Shown here one piece after another: positions 49,386 through 59,999 of a stretch of DNA of 64,000 nt. The notes beneath the pieces are model-generated. The model made no database searches, was not told the origin of the DNA, and saw nothing but the letters and a program-made list of their open reading frames with translations. Each line of letters starts with the position of its first letter. Positions within the stretch are counted from its first letter, which is position 1. Origin of the DNA: Lepidostoma basale (lineage: Eukaryota > Arthropoda > Insecta > Trichoptera > Lepidostomatidae); NCBI GenBank assembly GCA_022606425.2, contig JAHDVF020000988.1, positions 620,001 to 684,000 of the forward strand, written 5' to 3'. The position numbers and the translations under genes are program-made.

Positions 49386-49794
49386 ACTGGAAATGCTGTA
49401 ATTTTTAGTACTGTAAGTATATTGAGGATTTGTCGTTAGTAGAAAGAAGATGTTTAATTTTTTTAAAATAATGTATTTTAGATACTGCTATCCCTTTGTG
49501 ATAGGCGAATGAAATCGTTCCATCAACTGTCTCGTATTGCGCAATGTCTTCAAAGTAAATACGTACTCCTTGAGTATTTTAGATATGAAAGCCTGTCCCT
49601 AGTAATTGATGAGCTGGTTTGTAAAGGGCTCAAGGGAAATATGTGAGAGAAAGCGATGGAGGTTAAGAGATCAATTCTAAGCACCTACTTTGGAAAATTG
49701 ATTGTTTCACTCTATCATACAATATTAATATTGAATCATATTTGTTGGTTGTTTAAAAAATATGTGGGATTTTTTGTGTTTATACATTATTAAT

Positions 49795-50510
49795 ACTATA
49801 CTAATAGAATGCTTTATAGGTTCCATTTTGCGTCTGAGAAGTATAATATGATGATATCCGTCGCCAAAACAAAATGTTTAACAATATCCAGACAGCCTCT
49901 CAGATGCAAATTGTTTGTAGACGATAAACCCACAGAACAGGTCATGAAATTCAGATATCTGAGTATGGAGGTATCTAGTCGCAGCGATCTATATAATGAA
50001 GTTTAAACTCAGACTGATTAAGCTGCAGTTATCTCCGGATGCCTAAGGGACACTGTCTGGGACAATTAACATATGAAAGCAAAGTTAGAAATTATAAAAC
50101 ATGCATCAGGCCCATAATGACCTACGGAATCGAAGCAAGAGCAGATACTGTCAGAACCAAGCTTCTCTTAAGAGTAGCAGAAATGAGAACATTGGACCTA
50201 TTGTGGGGAGAACCCCAAGAGATAGGATACCCAATGTAGAAATTCGCAAATCCTGCAAAATTTAAGACATATTGAGATGGAGTATGCAGAGAATATAATT
50301 CTGAAGGGGCCACATCGGAAGAATGAATCCAGCAAGAATTCCTAAGATCGTGATGTACTAGACTCCAGAGGGCCGTCGACCACCAGGACGACCACCAAAG
50401 AGTTGAAGAGAAGGCTGGTCGTCTTCATCACAGGAAGAAAGTTGACATCCTGCATAAACAGATCGCAAGATCTACAATCCGAAAAAGAAGAAGATGAAGA
50501 AGAAAAAGAA
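49795..50510 (+). pseudogene. RTE-D retrotransposon, 3' part
   Basis: It starts YRFHFASEKYNMMISVAKTK, CLTISRQPLRCKLFVDDKPT, EQVMKFRYLSMEVSSRSDLY. After frameshifts it has ARADTVRTKLLLRVAEMRTL, DIEMEYAENIILKGPHRK-type residues, GRRPPGRPPK and an A/G-rich tail (50480-50512). Domain order matches 27995-28480 and 26735-26985 joined together. Minus-strand frame 50122-50313 is a shadow. Confidence 0.8.
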
Positions 50511-50519
50511 AATATATCA

Positions 50520-50835
50520 GTTGTCAGTGCGCTTTGGAAAGAGCCACGCTTGGGATCATCTTGAGAGACCGAATCAGGAATTAATTTATTTAATGAAGTG
50601 GCTGTTGTCTAGCCATATTTGTCTTAAAACCTGTAAGGGTATCTGTACGTGGATGGATGGAAGTGGTAATGGATAGGGGACAGTGATTTGGAAGAGGGAT
50701 ACGTTCATCAGTGGGCGACAGGGGGCTGATCAGAATTAGAATAGAATATAAAACAAATTCCTGAAATTTTCAAAATAGCGACTGTTATAAACTACTGAAT
50801 CTATCATTGTGGAGTATTAATATATTACAATTTGG
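50520..50835. other. Region without recognised genes
   Basis: The stretch 50640-50720 (ATGGATGGAAGTGGTAATGG) is low-level repeat-like. No protein or repeat match. Confidence 0.3.
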
Positions 50836-50837
50836 AT

Positions 50838-51365
50838 TTAATTATACAAACTCAAGAATGAAAATAGAAGCCCAAGTCAACAAGGCAGCTGCAATCTCTG
50901 GTGTTCTAAAATCTTTTGTATGAAAAAACGACGATATGGCCATTAAGAGTAGGATGAGAATATATAATTTACGTAAGAAAAATAATGATATTTGGCGTTG
51001 AAGCAATAGGAGACACAGTCTGGACAAAACGAGTTTTGAGGACTTCCGAGATGAAGACAATGAGGATGATAGCAGGCAAAACACTAAGCGATCACGCGAG
51101 GAACACGGGAATAAAAGAGATATAATAAGTGAGACGGAGGATATTATAAGATGGAGTAGAAAGCGAAGGAGGGATTTGTATAGTTTTGTTCAAAAAATGG
51201 ACACCGCCAGACTTCCCCTTAATCACTACATAATCAGCCTCACGGGACTCGCCCTCGTTGAAGACCTAAAAGATGAAAGGGTAGCTGGGAATCTACCTCA
51301 CAGAATACGTAACCCTCTGGAGTACAAACCACATAGGTATAAAGTAAGGAAGAAAAAGAAGAAGA
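50838..51365 (+). pseudogene. RTE-D-related 3' part
   Basis: The plus strand reads NSRMKIEAQVNKAAAISGVL, MAIKSRMRIYN, KTRVLRTSEMKTMRMIAGKT, LSDHARNTGIKEI, EDIIRWSRKRRRDLYSFVQK, MDTARLPLNHYIISLTGLAL, VEDLKDERVAGNLPHRIRN and a (GAA)n tail. It parallels 31425-31790 and starts slightly earlier in the protein. Frameshifts are few. Confidence 0.8.
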
Positions 51366-51399
51366 AGCATTTTATAACCAATCATATTCAATGAAAACA

Positions 51400-52900
51400 A
51401 ATACGTATAGCTTAAGCGATGATTTCGTTATAATAATACTGATATTTGAAACGGTAGATACTAGAGATATTTTACTTCTTTCTCAAAGTAAAAATATTTA
51501 CTTTAAGAGTTCGAGTGAAAAGACATTTTACCTAAGAGAGTGCTTTCAGACTTGACAGGAAAAATTCCTTTCATTATCTGCGTACGTATGTAAGAACAGA
51601 CATCCGAGAAAAAAATAAGAGACCGTTTTCAAACGTTATGTTTCACTCCCAAACGGTAAAGGTTTTCTTTTCGTTAAAACCAAACGGTTGTTTGAAAGTT
51701 TAAGAAGCCTTGGAAGCGAGGAGCAACCCTTAGTTCTGGCTTGTCCTGTCACTCAAGCGTTAATCAGCGCAAGACTTCAAAGGCTCCCAGTAAAAGCTCT
51801 TTGCTTTGAGCCAAAAGCCCCATAAATAAGTACCATCACACTAGCTCGCGGACTGGGACCTGCTGGGAATCAATGGACTATACAATTATAAGGCACGAAC
51901 TGAAAAAATATATATATATTTTTCTTAAACGATAGCTAAATGTTTCAAGGAAAAAGAGAGATCAAAATTTCATTAGATGTAACATCTAAAAAATATTTTT
52001 TGGTGGGTTTCAGTATATATTATATGAGAAAATTGTTCACTGACAAACATTATATCATAAACAAATATATACGGGACACTGTTGAAAACATTTTCATTTA
52101 GAAACAAGTAGATATAAACATAATTTGGTACAAATAACTTTCCAATTCATAGACAAAAAAGTGTTCTAGTAGACATTTTGGTGGTTGTCGAAAGTGTCAC
52201 TTTATAAAAAAATTCGTTAAGCAGAATCTACGTGCTCTTTGTGATTCTGATAAAAAGAATAATTTGAATATGAATAGTGTCAATATCAGGGAAATAGTGA
52301 GAACATCGCTCTTTACCTATGTTATCATATTTTAGAATCTTAGTTTTTTTTCGAAAGAAGTTTTCGTTTGTTTCTTTATAGTTTTTCAATTGTTAATTCC
52401 GCCATGTTATCAACAGACACTTACAATTCTTAACTCTTTGCACTCACATTCTAATTATTATTTTTATGTTAATTATTATTATTATTATCAAATAGCGCCC
52501 AAGAGCCGACATGTGAATGCTAAGACATTTTATTTTGTATAATATCATCAGTCTTTTCAGTATTTACGTTATATATTTTTTTTTTCTAAAAATAATACAA
52601 TAAAGCATAGAATACTGTTCTAACTTTAAAATCAAAAATAAATTAAATTCACAGAACCGTTTTCTCTTCTGAAAGAGCTAATATAAAATTAATTAATTTA
52701 CCTTCAGTAGACGAACACAAATGAAAAAAAAAAACAGTTTATAAACTTCGAAGTAGTTAAGTAAAAAGTCTCTTTCTATTTTACCAAGAGAGTAGTTGAA
52801 GTTACAATTTACATTTGACACGAGATCTCATTAGCTAATGCATATTTTATTTATTTTAGAGCCAAACGATAAATATGATGTGATTAAAATACTTCTACTT
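51400..52900. other. AT-rich unique region with a complex island
   Basis: The island 51540-51860 (GGTTTTCTTTTCGTTAAAACC, CTTGTCCTGTCACTCAAGCG) resembles conserved non-coding DNA. The rest (51900-52890) is AT-rich with no frames or repeat matches. Confidence 0.3.
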
Positions 52901-52904
52901 TTTC

Positions 52905-53375
52905 TTCTTTTAGACCGTTAGTCTGTTTCTGTAGTCAGGCTGACCTCTCTTAGGTGGTTGACTCCCAGCTATCCTTTCATCTATTTCACAATCTTCCGGG
53001 GAGACGGTAGTCAACAGGAATCTGATCCGCCACAACGTGTGGGATTCTCGGGGACCCATCCTCTGCACGTGCCCATACAGTAGCTTCAGCGTTGTCTGCC
53101 CCATCTTACAATATCTTCTACCTTGCAGATTTCGCGGATAGCCGTGATCCTCACCCTATCTCGAAGAGTCTTTCCTGCTATGATCCTCAGAGTCCGCATC
53201 TGTGTCACCCGTACTTAAACCTTTGTTCTTGTGGTGTCCGCTCTGGTCTCAATGCTATATGCAGTATAGTTTTGACGCGGGTTTTCTATATTTTAACCTT
53301 ACTGACGTTCTCATATACTTATTCTTCCATATGGTCTCATTGAGACAACCTGATACTGCCGAGGCGATTAAAATA
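52905..53375 (-). pseudogene. RTE-D-related 3' part
   Basis: The minus strand reads VRMRTLRIIAGKTLRDRVRI, TAIREICKVEDIVRWGRQR-like residues and KLLYGHVQRMGPRESHTLWR, IRFLLTTVSPEDCEIDERIA, GSQPPKRGQPDYRNRLTV, with the A/G tail at 52895-52910. Closest to 31425-31790 (GSQPPKRGQPDFRNRPKVY). Confidence 0.8.
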
Positions 53376-53379
53376 CTGG

Positions 53380-54620
53380 TGACACAAATTGTGTCGATTT
53401 CAATTTGTTACACTTCATATGTCGATGGTGTAAATATCCATAATTATTTATTTTCATTTCAATCCATGTTCCGAAAATAAGGTAGCATTCATGAGATCTC
53501 ACTTTGAAATGTGTAATGATTACACAATACCGTAACACACGGACTTTTTTTGCATCAATTAAATCTATGAAATATAATCAATTTCGATTAACTAGTATGA
53601 ACTGTTAACTCTTCTTATCATTAACACTTGTGGTAGCATGTAATTGGCATTATTCTCATGTTTCTACGCGTTTTATTTATGTACTGTAATCGCTGTTTGT
53701 TACCCCAAATAAATAAATTAATTAATTGATGATATATGATAACAGTTAATAATGTTGAAATATCAAAGTGTTTCCGCCAAAACAAAAGATTATATAAAAT
53801 ATATTGTTTAATAATGAATCCGCTACACAAAGTAATGGGAATATAGAAGAAACAATAATAATAAAAATCTTTTTTTGGAATAATGAAACAAAAATATACC
53901 CAACCTTAAGACAATCTATCGGTTAAACATTATTTGCTACAAACTTTATTGTTTAGTGTCTAAACGAAAACATTTATCGTTATTCCCTTTACCATATTGT
54001 TCCTTCGCGTTCGGGGTGATAATTTCAAGATGTCACTTGTTTTGTTGTAGTTTTATACGGCGAAATATTCAGCCATGTGTTTTGCCTTCTGCTTCCTTTG
54101 TTAAATTCGCATTCGTAACATACATGAATAAAACAGAAGAAAAAAACAATACTCAAATATAGTACTGCAGATGTGTAAACAGTAGCTTGAATGTTTGTTT
54201 AATGCATCTATTGTACAACTCCTTTCATAGTTGTGTTACTGCTGATGAATTCCTTTTTGTACAGTAAATAATTAAAATAAATAAAAAATTAACCAGGAGT
54301 GACCTCATGTTTAGAACAAGATACAGAAACATTAACATTATAGTAAAATGAACGCAGTAGAAATGAAATCTCTTTGACGAATGTGTATTTAATCTTTAAA
54401 TGATTGAGTGTCAAATAAATGTATAAAAAATAATTGATGTGCGAATGCAAGTACTATTAATAAAATAATTAAAGTGCTCTTAAAAAAACAATAAATAACA
54501 ATAATAGTATTATAACAGTGTTTCAACAATAAATAACATCAATAAATTAGTAATTGTTTATAAAATGTTGTTTTATAAATTGTAAAATATTTCTGTAATT
54601 TTTTATAACTTTATTAAATA
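53380..54620. other. AT-rich region with small repeat scraps
   Basis: Contains a PAL-type scrap at 53745-53830 (ATGTTGAAATATCAAAGTGT, TTCCGCCAAAACA, AATGAATCCGCTACACAAAG) and an RTE-A scrap at 54345-54395 (NAVEMKSL). Otherwise no recognised feature. Confidence 0.35.
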
Positions 54621-54631
54621 AATAAATAAAT

Positions 54632-54892
54632 AATAAACCATCACGCCGTTTATACGGAGAGGCAGAGAAAATGGACCGCCGCTCCTACCTCAATCCGCTT
54701 CTCCTACCTATCTAGCTCTCCCCGATACCCCTCTAGCTTCCTCGAAAATCATTTAGCGAGTCATAAACGCACGTCGAATCTTCCGACTTTGAACATGGCC
54801 GACCTTTAAAATTTGATTAATTTGATCATGTCAAGTTTTCCTGTCTCCCACGACTCCGAACTCCATTCACATCGTTAACGTATACTTAGTAT
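54632..54892 (-). mobile_element. RTE-A 3' end with TTTA tail
   Basis: Antisense coding of VGHVQSRKIRRAFMTR-type residues and a 3' end that runs into (TTTA)n (plus AAATAAATAAATAATAAACC at 54632-54651). A small insertion of TCC-rich sequence (54690-54725) breaks the usual order. The tail unit differs from TTTG and TTAG copies. Confidence 0.75.
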
Positions 54893-54894
54893 TT

Positions 54895-55100
54895 TATAAT
54901 TTTAGTATTTTATAACACTTTATTACACTTTTCACAGACAAGTTTCGGTTATAACATAACATTTTTTAAATAATGTACATTAAAAAAGATTATATCACAA
55001 CGGAAACATGTCTGTGAAAAGTGAAATAAAATGTTGTATAAGCACAAAGTACAGTTATATTTATTCAAATGTGAATCCACAACACAATATAAAGGTGAAC
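54895..55100. repeat. PAL-type inverted repeat
   Basis: The arms TTCACAGACAAGTTTCGGTT and AACGGAAACATGTCTGTGAA face each other about 70 bp apart. The plus-strand block GGAAACATGTCTGTGAAAAG keeps GAAAC-AT-GTC. The core side is lost. The 3' flank AATCCACAACACAATATAAA recurs at 21210, 53815 and 58195. Confidence 0.55.
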
Positions 55101-55104
55101 ATAC

Positions 55105-55212
55105 AAGACATTTTCATTCATGTCCATATGTCCATATGTCCAAACCAACGTAGTGATCGTTTCATAATTTTTTTCATAATACTTTTTTCCGCTCTACATT
55201 CCTTTAATGCTT
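55105..55212 (-). mobile_element. RTE-A fragment
   Basis: Antisense of SLRWFGHMD-type and KIMKGSL residues (plus TGTCCATATGTCCAAACCAA, ACATTCCTTTAATGC). A CCATATGT unit is duplicated (55122-55137). Confidence 0.65.
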
Positions 55213-55279
55213 CAAAATTAGAACATTTAGTAATAAACAACTAAACAAATCACTTACAAAATTACAAGTCATCCTAAAG

Positions 55280-55575
55280 TAATATTGAAAGCAAATATTT
55301 CCTGCATCCAAGGCACCCCTGGTCCATTATCTGTCGCCCACCTCTCTACTCCACAATGGCAGGGAGTTCTCTCAAATTGAAATGCATATAATGGCTGATT
55401 TAACATCGTCCCGGCCTCGGCGGAAATGAGGAAATGCTTTGTAAGCCGGTTAAATTGCATAGCTTGCATTGCGGCGATTCGGTTGTCAAACATTTCCATC
55501 TATACGATTTATTGGAGTTTTCGGCGCGATTGGAAGTGTAATTGAATTTCACTGATTTGTAATAAGCACAAAGAG
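55280..55575. other. Possible conserved non-coding element or exon
   Basis: Balanced composition, unique. The minus-strand frame (55269-55499) reads MEMFDNRIAAMQAMQFNRLT, KHFLISAEAGTMLNQPLYAF and QFERTPCHCGVERWATDNGP. No family recognised and no clear splice sites. Listed as an island that merits comparison with related genomes. Confidence 0.3.
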
Positions 55576-55729
55576 ACATTTTGTATTGAAAATTACAAAG
55601 TATCACAGTTTATTTTTTTACCAAATAATGTTGTTATTTGAAATTTCATGGTAGAAGTTAATTTTTGTAAATAATGAAAATAATTTATTTTTTTTAAATA
55701 TGTTTATTTTTTTTTATAACTATTAATGC

Positions 55730-55905
55730 AAAAATATTGTTTTAAATCACAATCGTATTTATTTTACGACAGCTGTTTCATTAACCAATGTTGACATCAT
55801 CAGGTGTTACATATTTTTTAAACAACTGATGATGTCAACATTGGTTGATGAAACAGCTGTCGTAAAATAAATACAATTGTGATTTAAAACAAAGTTTTTG
55901 CATTA
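55730..55905. repeat. HHR-2 inverted pair
   Basis: Two opposed HHR-2 units, the left in minus orientation (55745-55815) and the right in plus (55815-55900), form a palindrome with arms AATCGTATTTATTTTACGAC and GTCGTAAAATAAATACAATT. This is the inverted arrangement that Penelope-like elements commonly leave. Confidence 0.75.
55821..55863 (+). ncRNA. Candidate hammerhead ribozyme (HHR-2, right arm)
   Basis: Core CTGATGA, one extra T, stem II GTCAAC/GTTGAT, loop ATTG, GAAA, C-AGCT-G, then GTC. Stem I is poor here (AACAA against GTAAA), so this copy would fold less stably. The mirrored copy at 55766-55806 keeps CACCTGATGA but has GTTAAT in stem II. Confidence 0.45.
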
Positions 55906-56125
55906 ACAGTTATAAAATGTTAAAGTATCATAATATTTCTACCAAAACAATGGACTATGTTTATAATGTATATTTAGTTAAAATCCACGCATATTTGGGT
56001 CATCGACCGGTTTCGGCAGCTCTTTGCCATCGTCTGGTCCACCATACACCAGAAGATTGCAGCGAGCTGTCGAAACCGATCGAAGACACAAACATCAGTG
56101 GATTTTAACTAAATATACATTTTAC
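55905..56125. repeat. PAL-5 palindrome with CGAAACCGGTC block
   Basis: Arms ATTTAGTTAAAATCCACG and AGTGGATTTTAACTAAATA face each other about 110 bp apart. The minus strand of the left arm reads CAGACGATGGCAAAGAGCTG then CCGAAACCGGTCGATGACCC, with GGCA/TGCC as stem II between a CAGACGA core and GAAAC-CG-GTC. Stem I does not pair. It is a fourth hammerhead-like layout. Confidence 0.6.
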
Positions 56126-56289
56126 AAAGATTTTTTTTTTTTAACCATGATTAATTAAATATTTAATACGAATGAAAACGCCAGTTTTATTTTATTTTAT
56201 GAGAATGAAATGTTTTGGCTTATTAAGGTACTTCGTTCTCATCAAACTTATTTTTTATATATACATTATAAAAATACTTAATAACGTGT

Positions 56290-56512
56290 CGAAATTTATG
56301 AATTAAAACACTGTTTTTTCCACTTTTGAGTTTATTTTTCTCGACGTTTCTCACTTTATTATCGGTTGAATGATATAAATAGAATCCAAGAATCGAGGAA
56401 CACGTAAAGTATAACATGTGTTGGACCAGGTATACCATATACCATTTATACATACAAGGTCAATAAAAAAACATGTTTTATGGAATTCCACAGTGTTAAC
56501 GCCTTAAGTTTA
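56290..56512. repeat. HHR-1 palindromic repeat, copy 5
   Basis: The left arm AACACTGTTTTTTCCACTTTTGAG and the 3' flank GGAATTCCACAGTGTTAACG are kept, but the hammerhead part (CTCGACGTTTCTCACTTTAT) is degraded. It is the most decayed copy. Confidence 0.6.
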
Positions 56513-56514
56513 TC

Positions 56515-57330
56515 TAAAAATAATAATATGTTATATTATTTTATTATTTCAGCCTTAGCAATGAAAAATATGTCATTTCCATAAAATGAAATAAAAACTT
56601 CCAGAAACTGACATTTTAATTGGTTTTCATTATTTAATATGGAATTTTGCGTCTCGCCTTACTAGATCTAGTTACCCCAGTTGAGAGGTAACCATATACT
56701 TGGTAAATGGTCAATAAATAAATTAATTAATCAATTAACGAATCATATAGCAAAATTTTCAATAATCTGAACAGTATTAAACATTCTACATTGGAATGAG
56801 TTTTTTTTTTATTGATACTAAAAAAATAAGCTTTGTTACATTTGAAGCATGTAGATATCTTAGCAGTGTAAAATATAGGATTTTTTTTTTATCTATGACA
56901 CTTTTATTTTTATTTTGTTTTTTGTTTTTAAACGTAAAAATTTAAAAAAAGACGCTGAACCCGTTTTATAAGCATATATTATATTTATCCGTAAAAGCTT
57001 GTTTTGTATATTCAGCCTTTAAATATGAATTAATTAAAAATATATGTTTAAATAGTGTTTACCTGACTCACGTTGAAAAGCGCAACACCTCACTCGATTG
57101 TTTTTCACATGCACAAATCTGAAACAAACGAACATCACAATGAAAAAATTGTCAAACTCAAACATAATAAAATATTGGTTATCTGCTTGGGTTGGCATTG
57201 TATGGAATGGACAGTATATGACATAAATTCATAACTTTACATAGCTTTCCTATACGCTATTCTGATAGTATGAAGGTAATCGATATTCAATCTACATCAG
57301 TTGTCACCAGCAGATTACAAATTCCATGGA
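56515..57330. other. AT-rich region without recognised genes
   Basis: Long A/T tracts. A moderately complex stretch at 57060-57320 has no frame or repeat match. Confidence 0.3.
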
Positions 57331-57334
57331 ATAT

Positions 57335-57414
57335 TGTTTAAAAACTGTACAACGTTTCATCGCGTCACATTTTTTATGAGTGTGTTACGTGATGAAAGGT
57401 TGTAGTTGTTAACC
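57335..57414 (+). ncRNA. Pre-miRNA-like hairpin
   Basis: TACAACGTTTCATCGCGTCACA (57348-57369, read in two parts TACAACGTTTCATC and GCGTCACA) pairs with TGTTACGTGATGAAAGGTTGTA (57382-57403) with three mismatches. The loop is about 12 nt (TTTTTTATGAGTG). Outer flanks GTTTAAAAAC and GTTGTTAACC extend the pairing. The 80-nt size and short loop suit a microRNA precursor on either strand, or a small MITE relic. No known microRNA was recognised. Confidence 0.35.
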
Positions 57415-57419
57415 AAAGT

Positions 57420-57760
57420 AGATGAAAACTATATAATAAATAATAATAATTTTGAAAAAAAACGTTTTTAGCAAAATCGTTACAGCATTTTTGACATGAA
57501 GTAGAATTAACTTCAATCATACTAATAATACTTACAAAAGATTAGTATTTATGATTATCATTGGGGTATTCTAGTAATAAATTTACTAGAATTAGCTGGA
57601 TTCATTTGATGATATACTTGTTAATTAACAGAAAAATTATTTCATATTTTTCAGAAACAAATGTGTTTTACTAAAGCCTGTTATAAATTATTTTGTTTCT
57701 AAATAAAATACACAATAATTATTACTACGAGTTCCTGAGAAGTAATAATTATTTTTTCTT
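57420..57760. other. AT-rich region without recognised genes
   Basis: No frame or repeat match. Confidence 0.3.
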
Positions 57761-57764
57761 CTTA

Positions 57765-57895
57765 TTCTTCTTCTGCTTTATTTAGGACTGTGTCCTGTTA
57801 TTTCTCGGAGCCGGTTCCTGGGATGCAGATGTCCAACTATCTCGCTATCTTTTAGGTGGTCTTCCTGCGGGTCGATTTATTTTTAATTTTTATCT
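57765..57895 (-). mobile_element. RTE-D-type 3' end scrap
   Basis: Plus-strand TTCTTCTTATTCTTCTTCTG (antisense A/G tail) is followed by TTTAGGTGGTCTTCCTGCGG, antisense of a GRP-x-GRPPK-type block. A decayed 3' end. Confidence 0.55.
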
Positions 57896-57904
57896 TTTTT
57901 AATT

Positions 57905-58200
57905 TGTACTCGACACATACTTTATTACAAAAATAAAAATAAAAAACAAACAAGTTTCGGACACAGAAGCCTTTCATCAATGATATATAGTAAATATTAT
58001 AAAAATATTAAAAATAATATATTTTAATATCTGTCAAAACTGAACACATTAATGATTTTTTTTAATATATGTAATATTTACATAATGTTTTCCATATATC
58101 ACTGATGAAGGGCTTCTGTGACAGAAGAATGTTTTTTTTTTTTTTGTCATAATGTTTGTGTTGTGTACAAAGTTAAATAAATAAACATTAATGAATCCGC
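57905..58200. repeat. PAL-6 palindrome with CTGATGA core
   Basis: The left arm on the minus strand reads CATTGATGAAAGGCTTCTGT then GTCCGAAACTTGTTTG. The right arm on the plus strand reads CACTGATGAAGGGCTTCTGT then GACAGAAGAATG. Together they imply an ancestor CTGATGA-A-GG...CC-GAAAC-TT-GTT. Neither copy alone is complete. The flank AATGAATCCGCAACACAAAG follows. Confidence 0.5.
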
Positions 58201-58204
58201 AACA

Positions 58205-58760
58205 CAAAGCTATGACGAATATAGAATAAATTATGTTTATTTCAATTATGCATGTTAGAAAACAAAATAATGGCGGATATCTAAAGGGACATGGTTAAAA
58301 TATATATTTTTAAATGAGTTTGACGACTTTAGATATTTTTATGATAGTTATTAATTTAATATTTTCAACTGAAATAATTCATCAAACCATTAAAAAACAA
58401 TAGAATTGTCGAATTTAATGTAGAGGTTAAAAAATCTATAATATCATAAAGTTACTTGGCTTATTCTTCTTGAATTCGAAAAACGGGAGTGCGTTCATCA
58501 CGTATTTTTGCCATACATCAAATGGCGGGAGTAATACGATAGAAGAATTTCCCCTTGAAGCGGGTATAATGCGTGATGTAATATTTGATATATAATAATC
58601 CGAGACTCAAAGGTACTTTTCCAGGATATTTATTTCTAATACTAGATAACACAGCATAAACTACTGAAGCCTTGATCCTGTTTTTACCTATAAATAGATA
58701 AAATACTGGCTAACAAAGCTTAAGTCAATTTTACGAACTGTTTACCATATATGCTATTTT
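58205..58760. other. Region without genes, possible conserved block
   Basis: Balanced block at 58450-58640 (AACGGGAGTGCGTTCATCAC, GCGGGTATAATGCGTGATGT). GCGTTCATCACG and GCGTGATG form a local inverted pair. No frame of note. Confidence 0.3.
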
Positions 58761-58762
58761 TC

Positions 58763-59080
58763 TTAATCGAATAAGATTCTTTTGACATGTTTGAATTTGG
58801 AATTGAAAAAAAATATGTTTATTTTATTCTTATATTGGATCTTGTCTTTTGGGAGTACCAGCCCAGAGGTTATTGCTCCCCACATGTTAAAAAATTTCTT
58901 TCTTATATGTTGATGTTGAATATTGTTGGATGGTGAGCGTTGAGTTCCTTGGAGGAAGTGATCAGTTGGTTCGACCATTTGACAAGTGCATACCGTGTGA
59001 TATTTATTCCATATTGAAGCACCATAAAAACACTTAAACACCCACGCCGATGCACCTACATGCATATAGAACTTTGTTAA
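58763..59080 (-). other. Minus-strand frame of unknown origin
   Basis: A 100-codon frame reads MHVGASAWVFKCFYGASIWN, KYHTVCTCQMVEPTDHFLQG and TQRSPSNNIQHQHIRKKFFN. The composition is protein-like and could be a retrotransposon piece, but I cannot place it. It lacks other copies in the window. Confidence 0.3.
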
Positions 59081-59319
59081 ATGACCTCACATTCCAAAAA
59101 TAGAAAAACAAAGGCCAAAAAAGCAGATGTAATTTTGTGAGAAATTTTAAATGACAGTTGCATACGGACGCCATCTTGAGTGCTAATAATATGATTTTAT
59201 TTGGTTATGAATTGTAGAAAAGTATTGAAGTGAATATAAACAGTAAGTTTCCGATTTTATATCATTCATCTCTTTTATTCTATTAATTGTATATCAGATT
59301 AATAAAAACTTTATTTTAT

Positions 59320-59420
59320 AATTAGTTATTTTGGCCGAAACACTACGATACTTCAACATTATTGAATGTTTTAATTTTAAAATAGTGTTATTATGCGTTT
59401 TAATACATATAATAACACTA
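59320..59420 (-). repeat. PAL-type scrap
   Basis: The minus strand AATAATGTTGAAGTATCGTA and GTGTTTCGGCCAAAATAAC is a better-kept version of the unit amplified at 23904-24172 and found at 53745 and 55910. Confidence 0.6.
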
Positions 59421-59424
59421 GGTA

Positions 59425-59999
59425 CTAACTAACCATCACGCCGTTTCCCCGGAGGGATAGACAGAGCGGATGGATCGCCACATTATTCTATCCTGACATA
59501 ACTCTCGCGCCTCTTCTGCATTCACACATCGTGACATGCACGCTAGTCGATTGTTCCTACCTATGGCCACCTTTAAGTAATTGATTAATTTGGTCATGCA
59601 ATGTCTTCCTTGGCCTTCCTCGACTTCTTTTTCCATGCACACTACTTGTATTTATCTTTTTAACCATTCTTCCCTCTTCCATTTGTTCCATATGTTCAAA
59701 CCATCTTAGTGACCCTTTCTTGATTTTATTTATCACGCATTCATCCGCTGTACATTCCTTTCTTACTTCATCATTAGATCAAACATTGTTTTTCCACACA
59801 TTTTTCTTAGTGACCTAATTTCTACGGCATTTATCCTACTTTCATCCTTCTTCTGCCCACTCCAAGCTTCAATTCCATACATAAGAAATCTATTGTGCAC
59901 TGCCATATTTGCTTCAGTCGATGTATCTCTATTTGCGGTAATGACTTTGAGTGCACCATTTATTTTGTTTCCAGACTTTGAGTGCACCATTTATTTTGA
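59425..59999 (-). pseudogene. RTE-A, diverged subfamily copy
   Basis: The minus strand reads GNKINGALKVITANRDTSTE, ANMAVHNRFLMYGIEAWSGQ, KKDESRINAVEIRSLRKMCG, KTMFDLMMK, then another frame with GRGRQGRHCMTKLINYLK-like residues and CMSRCVNAEEARELCQDRIM, SVYPSGETA. The 3' end GGCGTGATGGTTAG is kept. A second RTE-A copy interrupts its 5' part at about 59999. Confidence 0.8.
59942..59998. repeat. 25-bp direct repeat at an insertion junction
   Basis: GACTTTGAGTGCACCATTTA plus TTTTG occurs at 59942-59966 and again at 59974-59998, separated by TTTCCA-type bases. It sits precisely where the plus-strand RTE-A copy begins. Confidence 0.85.

Larger units (their letters stand above)
48738..49541. repeat. 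Inverted repeat, ~105-bp arms, ~590-bp spacer
   Basis: The left arm (48738-48845) begins GAGACAGTTGATGGAAGGAT. The reverse complement of the right arm (49433-49541) begins GAGACAGTTGATGGAACGAT. They stay about 90% similar through CAAAGGGATAGCAGTATCTA and ACATCTTCTTTCT. The spacer holds a short RTE-A end (48898-48948), a SINE-2 copy and unique sequence. It may be a DNA element with long inverted ends or an inverted duplication. Confidence 0.7.
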
